DNA of 18,350 nt from Acidobacteriota bacterium (GTDB lineage Bacteria; Acidobacteriota; Terriglobia; UBA7540). The notes beneath the pieces are model-generated. The model had not been told where the DNA came from. It worked only from the letters and a program-made list of their open reading frames with translations, and made no database searches. Of the stretch, positions 14,305 to 18,350 are shown piece by piece. Every line of letters begins with the position of its first letter. The first letter of the stretch is position 1. The position numbers and the translations under genes were made by a program. Where the stretch lies: assembly GCA_021827245.1 (NCBI GenBank), contig JAKAWN010000091.1, positions 1 to 18,350 of the forward strand, in the 5' to 3' direction.

Positions 14305-15009
14305 ATGCAAAACCAAATTGACTTACCTTCCGCGGTGATTTTTGACATGGACGGCGTGCTGGTGAACAGCAATCCTTATCATCTGGCGAAGTGGATCGAT
14401 TTTCTGGACCGCCGCCAGATCAGCTATAAGGAGGACGAACTGCCCGAACTGATTCTCGGAAAGCGTAACGATACAGCCTTCCGCTATTTTCTCGGGTCGA
14501 ACCTATCCCGCGAGGAGAGTAGACGGCTCAGCGAAGAGATAGAAGAAACCTTTCGCCGGATCTTCAAGCCTCATGCCAAACCGCTGCCGGGGCTCGAGGC
14601 GCTCATCAAGGAGTGCCACCAAGCCGGAGTTCCGATGGCGGTGGCTTCTTCGGCCATGAGAACAAATATAGAATTCGTCGTGGATGCCCTTGGTTATCGA
14701 AAGTACTTCCGCTCGATTGTGAGCGGGGATGAGGTAACACACCCCAAACCTGACCCCGAGATTTACCTGAAGACTGCGGCGCACCTCGGGATCGATCCGG
14801 CCGATGCGGTGGCCTTTGAAGATTCCTATGTGGGCATTGGGGCTGTCAAAAATGCCGGCATGAAGTGCGTTGCCATCGCCTCAACTTTTCCTATCGAGAG
14901 GCTCGAGCCGCTGGCCGATCTGGCCGTCCCAAGCTTTGAGCACATCAACCTGCAAAAACTGCGCGCACTGTTCGTGGCCGCAGGCGAATCTTCACAAGTA
15001 GCGCGCTGA
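14305..15009 (+). CDS. Beta-phosphoglucomutase-like HAD hydrolase
   Basis: The 234-residue protein is a subclass I HAD enzyme of the beta-phosphoglucomutase/phosphatase group. Motif I is FDMDGVL with nucleophile Asp14 and acid/base Asp16. The helical cap spans about 25-90, motif II is ASSAM (Ser115/Ser116), motif III Lys148 is in HPKPDP, and motif IV is FEDSYVGIGAVKNAGM (Glu172, Asp173). It either interconverts a sugar-1-phosphate and a sugar-6-phosphate or dephosphorylates a small phosphate ester; these cannot be told apart by eye. The chosen ATG has GGAGG three bases upstream. A TTG 10 codons earlier is possible. It is likely cytoplasmic, and its neighbours are on the opposite strand. Confidence 0.88.
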   Translation: MQNQIDLPSAVIFDMDGVLVNSNPYHLAKWIDFLDRRQISYKEDELPELILGKRNDTAFRYFLGSNLSREESRRLSEEIEETFRRIFKPHAKPLPGLEALIKECHQAGVPMAVASSAMRTNIEFVVDALGYRKYFRSIVSGDEVTHPKPDPEIYLKTAAHLGIDPADAVAFEDSYVGIGAVKNAGMKCVAIASTFPIERLEPLADLAVPSFEHINLQKLRALFVAAGESSQVAR

Positions 15010-15020
15010 TCCAGCCAGCT

Positions 15021-15875
15021 TCAGTGGCGCAGCACCACGAAATGACTGACGGCGAAGCCCAGAGCAGCTCCCGCAAAAACATCCGAGGGGAAATGGTCCT
15101 GAAGGGTGATGCGCGAAAAACCTACCAGGCTCGCCAGCCCATACGCCACCCAGGGCACCCAGCGATGTCGCCGGTAGCGATCTGCGAATATCGTCGCGAT
15201 TGAAAAGGCGGCAATGGTGTCGCCCGATGGAAATCCGCCGTTACCGACGTAAAAAGGACCTTTGTGTCTCATGAAAAATGAATCGGAGAAATCGCCGTTC
15301 GGGGCGATTTGCTTCGGAGGCACACGCTGTGTCACATCCCTGATGACCAGCGCCAGAATTTCCGAGTCGAGAACAGATTCGGCCGAGAACTGCACCGTCT
15401 TCTGCATGTATGAATCGTGACGCGTGAGGCCCAGGGCGTAAACCGACGCGGGAAATAATGCCATGCCCCAGATCGCATTGCGACTGCTCATTACGTCGTT
15501 GAACGTGTTGAAAGTCTGGGTGCGGCGGAAGTAGGGATCGTCATAAGGATCGAGGGCAATCAGTCCTGCTGTTGCGCCAACCACGCCAAGCGTCGGCAGC
15601 CAGTGTTTACCCGCTGCAAGCGTCTTCGGAAACAGCCAGATGCGCTTCTGATCGTGCAGGACGTTGCTGCCGAACAACTTCCACGAAACGTCTCTGGAAG
15701 CGTGGGCGACCTCAGTCGATTTGTTAGCGGGCCTCGGGACCTGCCGGTCTTGAGCGGAGACGGAGCAGGCTGCACCCGCCAGCAAAAAAACAATCAGCAG
15801 GCCAGAGACGACCAGATGGCGCGAGCGAGCTTTGCCGGCCTGATCAATAAGTGGCCCGGCCTCCGGAGATGTCAT
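15021..15875 (-). CDS. PAP2-fold membrane/exported protein with altered active site
   Basis: The 284-residue protein has a signal peptide or anchor (SGLLIVFLLAGAACSVSAQ, about 24-42) and a C-terminal PAP2 / acid-phosphatase domain, whose relatives dephosphorylate lipids outside the cytoplasm. Motif 3 is intact (SRITLQDHFPSDVFAG, about 254-269). Motif 1, normally Kx6RP, reads RDVTQRVPP (Lys to Arg, final Arg to Pro). Motif 2, normally PSGH, reads FPSGDT (His to Asp, GAC for CAC). PSGD-like motifs may occur in other family members, so lost activity is not certain. I chose the ATG at 15873-15875, which overlaps the upstream SDR stop by 32 bases and implies coupling; an ATG at 15926 would overlap by 83. 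It is the last gene of the sugar-acid operon, so a lipid or sugar-phosphate role is unclear. Confidence 0.78.
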   Translation of the reverse strand: MTSPEAGPLIDQAGKARSRHLVVSGLLIVFLLAGAACSVSAQDRQVPRPANKSTEVAHASRDVSWKLFGSNVLHDQKRIWLFPKTLAAGKHWLPTLGVVGATAGLIALDPYDDPYFRRTQTFNTFNDVMSSRNAIWGMALFPASVYALGLTRHDSYMQKTVQFSAESVLDSEILALVIRDVTQRVPPKQIAPNGDFSDSFFMRHKGPFYVGNGGFPSGDTIAAFSIATIFADRYRRHRWVPWVAYGLASLVGFSRITLQDHFPSDVFAGAALGFAVSHFVVLRH

Positions 15876-16596
15876 AGCACTGTCCGGTAGTAAAGGAAGA
15901 TTCACGCGAAGCAAGAAAATGCACAAGTGCGGCGATCTCTTCGATTCTGCCGGTGCGCCCCATGGGAATCTTGCTGATCATGTAATCCACAGTTGTTTTT
16001 GAGATCGTATCCAGAATCCTAGTGTGCACAACAGCGGGCGAAATACTGTTGACCGTGATATCGCCTTTGCCGGCAACTTCCTTGGCCAGGGCCTTGGTCA
16101 GACAGATTACCCCCGCTTTAGTTGCCGAATAGGGAATCAAGGTGGGGTTGCCTTCCTTGCCGGCAATCGAGGCAACGTTCACGATACGCCCATATCGCCG
16201 TTCCAGCATCTCGCTAATCACCGCCTTGCAGGTTAAGAAAACCCCCTTCAGATTCACGGCGTAAACCCGGTCGAGATCCGTTTCATCGAGTTCCGTGAGC
16301 GGCAAAGTTCTGCCTGCGATACCGGCGTTATTCACCAGGATATCAATCGGTCCGAGTTGCCGGCGAACCTCGCCAATGGCTTTTTCGACCGACGAAGACG
16401 AGGCGACATCGCATTCAACGCCTACCCCGTCAATCGATTGGGCTACAAAACGGGCGAGATCTTCTTTCACGTCCAGCACGGCAACGCAGGCGCCGGCTGC
16501 GGCGAGCCGGTGAGCAATACCTTCGCCTATGCCTTGTCCTCCGCCCGTAACAATGGCAACCTGGTCTTTCAAGTTGAAAAATTCCTTTTCGCTCAT
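15844..16596 (-). CDS. SDR dehydrogenase of the sugar-acid operon
   Basis: This is a classical SDR of 250 residues with TGGGQGIG (17-24), Asp42 after the second strand (LDVKED, pointing to NAD), NNAG (89-92), catalytic Ser143, YSATK with Tyr156 and Lys160, and a C-terminal SGGRATY. It resembles enzymes that oxidise 2-keto-3-deoxy sugar acids or aldoses in non-phosphorylated L-fucose/L-rhamnose pathways; I recall the GGRATY ending from that group, but no search was run. Its position 68 bases after the acid-sugar dehydratase gene fits oxidation of the dehydratase product. GAGGA lies upstream of the ATG. The PAP2 gene starts inside its last codons. It is cytoplasmic. Confidence 0.88.
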   Translation of the reverse strand: MSEKEFFNLKDQVAIVTGGGQGIGEGIAHRLAAAGACVAVLDVKEDLARFVAQSIDGVGVECDVASSSSVEKAIGEVRRQLGPIDILVNNAGIAGRTLPLTELDETDLDRVYAVNLKGVFLTCKAVISEMLERRYGRIVNVASIAGKEGNPTLIPYSATKAGVICLTKALAKEVAGKGDITVNSISPAVVHTRILDTISKTTVDYMISKIPMGRTGRIEEIAALVHFLASRESSFTTGQCYDISGGRATY

Positions 16597-16664
16597 ATCC
16601 AGTCAGTCCTCTCGTCCGCAAGTGTGATCGGCATCAGTATAAAACATGGTTTTCTGAGGCCAGC

Positions 16665-17837
16665 CTACTCAATAATCTCAAATCGCTTGAGTCCTTCCTC
16701 GTCGATTGTCAAGCCAAGCCCCGGCAGGTCTTCGTTAAGTTCGATGTAACCGTCCACTGGCATCGGCTCGCCCTTGAAAATATACCAGAAGAGTTCGTTG
16801 CCCACTTCCACGTCCACGGGCGGGAAGAACTCGGCCATCGGAGAGTTGTAACTGGCCATCACCACGTGGAAATTGTGCATCTGGCCGGCGTGCGGGATGA
16901 CCGGAACCTCGTATGCCTCTGCCATCGCCTGTATTTTCCGCGCCTGGGTAATGCCGCCCACGCGGTTGGTGTCAAACTGGATGTAATCAACGGCTTTGGC
17001 TTCAAGAAGCTGGCGGAAGCCGTAAAGAGTGAACTCGTGCTCGCCTCCGGAGATCGGAACCACGTTCAGTGCTTTCAGCGCGGCGTAGCCGGCAATATCA
17101 TCAGGAATCACGGGTTCTTCTATCCAGCGCAAATTGTATTTGGCGGTCAGGGGGATCATTCGCCGGGCATAATCAAGCGTCCACCCCATGTAGGCGTCCG
17201 CCATCAGATCAATTTCATCCCCAATGACTTCCCGGGTAGTGCGCAGCAGTTCGAGGTTCCTCTGCATTCCCGCAGCGCCATCAACCGGGCCCCATCCAAA
17301 CCGCAGCTTCATCGCCCGATAGCCCTGATCTTTGTATTGCTTTGCTTCCCGGGCCAGATCATCAAGCGGCTGGCTGTAAAGACGGCTGGCATAAACGGGA
17401 ATTTTCTGCTTCGTCTTCCCGCCCAGCAGGCGGAAGACCGGCTGCTTGAGGATCTTGCCTAACAAGTCCCATAGCGCGATGTCAACCGCGCTGATGGCAA
17501 CCATGCCAACTCCTTTCCGTCCAAACGCCATGGTGCGGCGATACATGTGCTGCCAGATAAATTCGCTATCAAAGGGATTGGCTCCAGTCAGAATCGGTTT
17601 CAGATACAAATCGATCAGCGACTTGGTCACACGAGGAGCTAGAGCTGCCTCGCCGATCCCCACATGGCCACTGTCAGTAAACACTTCCACAATCAGCCAG
17701 CCGTGAAACCGGAATGAGCCCATGGGATCTGCCGGAAGATCGAGGATATCCATGGGATTCGTGCAAAAGTGCGGCTGCGGGGCTACCGTCTCCCCCCTCC
17801 ATTCAACAACTCGAGTGCGAATTTCAGTAATCTTCAC
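16665..17837 (-). CDS. Enolase-superfamily acid-sugar dehydratase (rhamnonate dehydratase-like)
   Basis: The 390-residue protein belongs to the mandelate racemase/muconate lactonizing enzyme family and would dehydrate an aldonic acid such as L-rhamnonate or L-fuconate to a 2-keto-3-deoxy acid. Metal ligands are visible: Asp214 in MADAYMGW, Glu240 in WIEEP, and Glu266 in GGEHE. Lys177 (MKLRFGWGP) and His316 (IPHAGQMHNFH) are probable acid/base residues, and His23 in the capping domain may contact the sugar acid. The overall order matches rhamnonate dehydratase (RhmD), as I remember that sequence, but specificity cannot be fixed by eye. I chose the GTG at 17835-17837 because family members start at KITEIRT. 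An ATG at 17910-17912 adds 25 residues unlike the family. It is the first gene of an operon with the SDR and PAP2 genes. Confidence 0.85.
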   Translation of the reverse strand: MKITEIRTRVVEWRGETVAPQPHFCTNPMDILDLPADPMGSFRFHGWLIVEVFTDSGHVGIGEAALAPRVTKSLIDLYLKPILTGANPFDSEFIWQHMYRRTMAFGRKGVGMVAISAVDIALWDLLGKILKQPVFRLLGGKTKQKIPVYASRLYSQPLDDLAREAKQYKDQGYRAMKLRFGWGPVDGAAGMQRNLELLRTTREVIGDEIDLMADAYMGWTLDYARRMIPLTAKYNLRWIEEPVIPDDIAGYAALKALNVVPISGGEHEFTLYGFRQLLEAKAVDYIQFDTNRVGGITQARKIQAMAEAYEVPVIPHAGQMHNFHVVMASYNSPMAEFFPPVDVEVGNELFWYIFKGEPMPVDGYIELNEDLPGLGLTIDEEGLKRFEIIE

Positions 17838-18214
17838 GATGCCCGATTCCTTTCCGCGGCAAGTCAGAAGTCCCTGGCTCTCCTCACTCGACGCAAGAGG
17901 ATGAATTTTCATTTGCTGCTCGATGTCCTAGTTTACGACGGCTAAGCTTGATCAAGTTAATGATTTTTGGGCAACGCCTGTGAGTCGTGGTGGGAATGCC
18001 CGTAAAAAACAACGAGAAGGTTGGAGGATCATTCGGAAAGGCAGACAATTGCCTTAAGCTTGCAGGAATGCGGTGCTGGCGCGAAAGGGCGCGGTCGGGC
18101 GATAATAGGGAGTTTTCCGCTTGTCTTCACAGGGGTCCCCGAAGATCTTACTGATATGGATGTCACCAGCATGAAGAGTCGGCGGACCGACGCAGCCTTA
18201 CGGAGGAATCGCGG
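17838..18214. promoter_or_regulatory. Divergent intergenic region with a candidate operator
   Basis: This 377-base gap separates the sugar-acid operon from the oxidoreductase gene. CTTGATCAAG (17947-17956) is a perfect 10-base palindrome, extended imperfectly by TAAG/TTAA, about 35 bases before the alternative ATG at 17912. It could bind a regulator of the operon. No convincing -35/-10 pair was found. No other gene is supported, since the short frames here are shadows. Confidence 0.35.
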
Positions 18215-18350
18215 GTGCACACGGTAATATTGGGGGCAGGGATCAGCGGGCTTAGCGCCGCTTACGCCCTTCAAGAAATCTCCCCATACAGCTACAGCCT
18301 CTATGAGCAGGCGCCCGCCGTGGGTGGTCTGTGCCGGACACAACAGGTGG
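18215..18350 (+). CDS. FAD/NAD(P)-binding oxidoreductase, cut by window edge
   Basis: Only the first 45 codons are present. The protein starts VHTVILGAGISGLSAAYAL, a textbook Rossmann dinucleotide-binding motif (GAGISG, residues 7-12). YEQAPAVGGLCRT follows with the acidic ribose-binding Glu. The VGGLCRT ending suggests the amine oxidase / protoporphyrinogen oxidase / UDP-galactopyranose mutase group, but the rest is needed to decide. The GTG start at 18215-18217 has GGAGG (18202-18206) eight bases upstream. It is divergent from the sugar-acid operon. Confidence 0.8.
   Translation, partial: MHTVILGAGISGLSAAYALQEISPYSYSLYEQAPAVGGLCRTQQV

Noticed and set aside
16866..17462. 198-codon plus-strand frame opposite the dehydratase
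   Set aside because: It lies within the antisense of a conserved enolase-superfamily enzyme and shows no domain of its own.
1..18350. CRISPR arrays, tRNA or rRNA genes, transposases
   Set aside because: No repeat-spacer pattern, cloverleaf or transposase signature was seen on either strand by eye.

Overview
The window looks like chromosomal DNA of a GC-moderate, free-living heterotrophic bacterium. The gene set best fits an Acidobacteriota-like soil organism: sugar isomerase/epimerase and Ntn hydrolase with twin-arginine-type signals, a GYD-domain protein, an RMD1/DUF155 membrane protein, exported cupin and metallo-beta-lactamase-fold proteins, and acid-sugar dehydratase/SDR/FucP sugar genes. 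This assignment is inference from gene content; no rRNA, tRNA or other phylogenetic marker is present. I see no CRISPR array, transposase or complete mobile element.

Layout. 1-278 holds no gene I can support. 279-2028 (minus) is a nuclease pair: a NucS-type nuclease with an unusual N-terminal half, followed by a PD-(D/E)XK-like gene cut in two by one in-frame TAG. 2113-4080 (minus) is a tight archease / metallo-beta-lactamase-fold / exported cupin cluster. 4319-4873 (plus) is a LemA protein. 5008-5216 (minus) appears to be a complete tiny gene: a strong sigma70-type promoter, a Shine-Dalgarno, a 15-codon lysine-rich ORF, and two hairpins. 5390-8837 (plus) holds a Tat-exported sugar isomerase/epimerase-like protein, a FucP-type sugar/H+ symporter and an SDR dehydrogenase. 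9063-10490 (plus) is an exported C45/phospholipase-B-like Ntn hydrolase. 10575-14001 (minus) holds an RMD1/DUF155 membrane protein, a GYD protein, a PAF-acetylhydrolase-like alpha/beta hydrolase and a small cupin. 14305-15009 (plus) is a beta-phosphoglucomutase-like HAD phosphatase. 15021-17837 (minus) is an operon of a rhamnonate-dehydratase-like enolase-superfamily enzyme, an SDR dehydrogenase and an overlapping PAP2-fold protein. 18215 to the right edge (plus) is the start of an FAD/NAD(P)-binding oxidoreductase.

How the genes may work together. The FucP-type symporter, the sugar isomerase/epimerase, two SDRs, the acid-sugar dehydratase and the HAD phosphatase fit uptake and oxidative (non-phosphorylated) breakdown of deoxy sugars such as L-fucose or L-rhamnose. 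They lie in separate transcription units, so this is a loose neighbourhood and not one operon.

Most worth a second look: the 15-codon minigene; the nuclease pair with its single nonsense codon; and three exported or membrane-bound hydrolase-fold proteins (metallo-beta-lactamase, PAF-acetylhydrolase, PAP2) that each lack key catalytic or metal-binding residues of their family.
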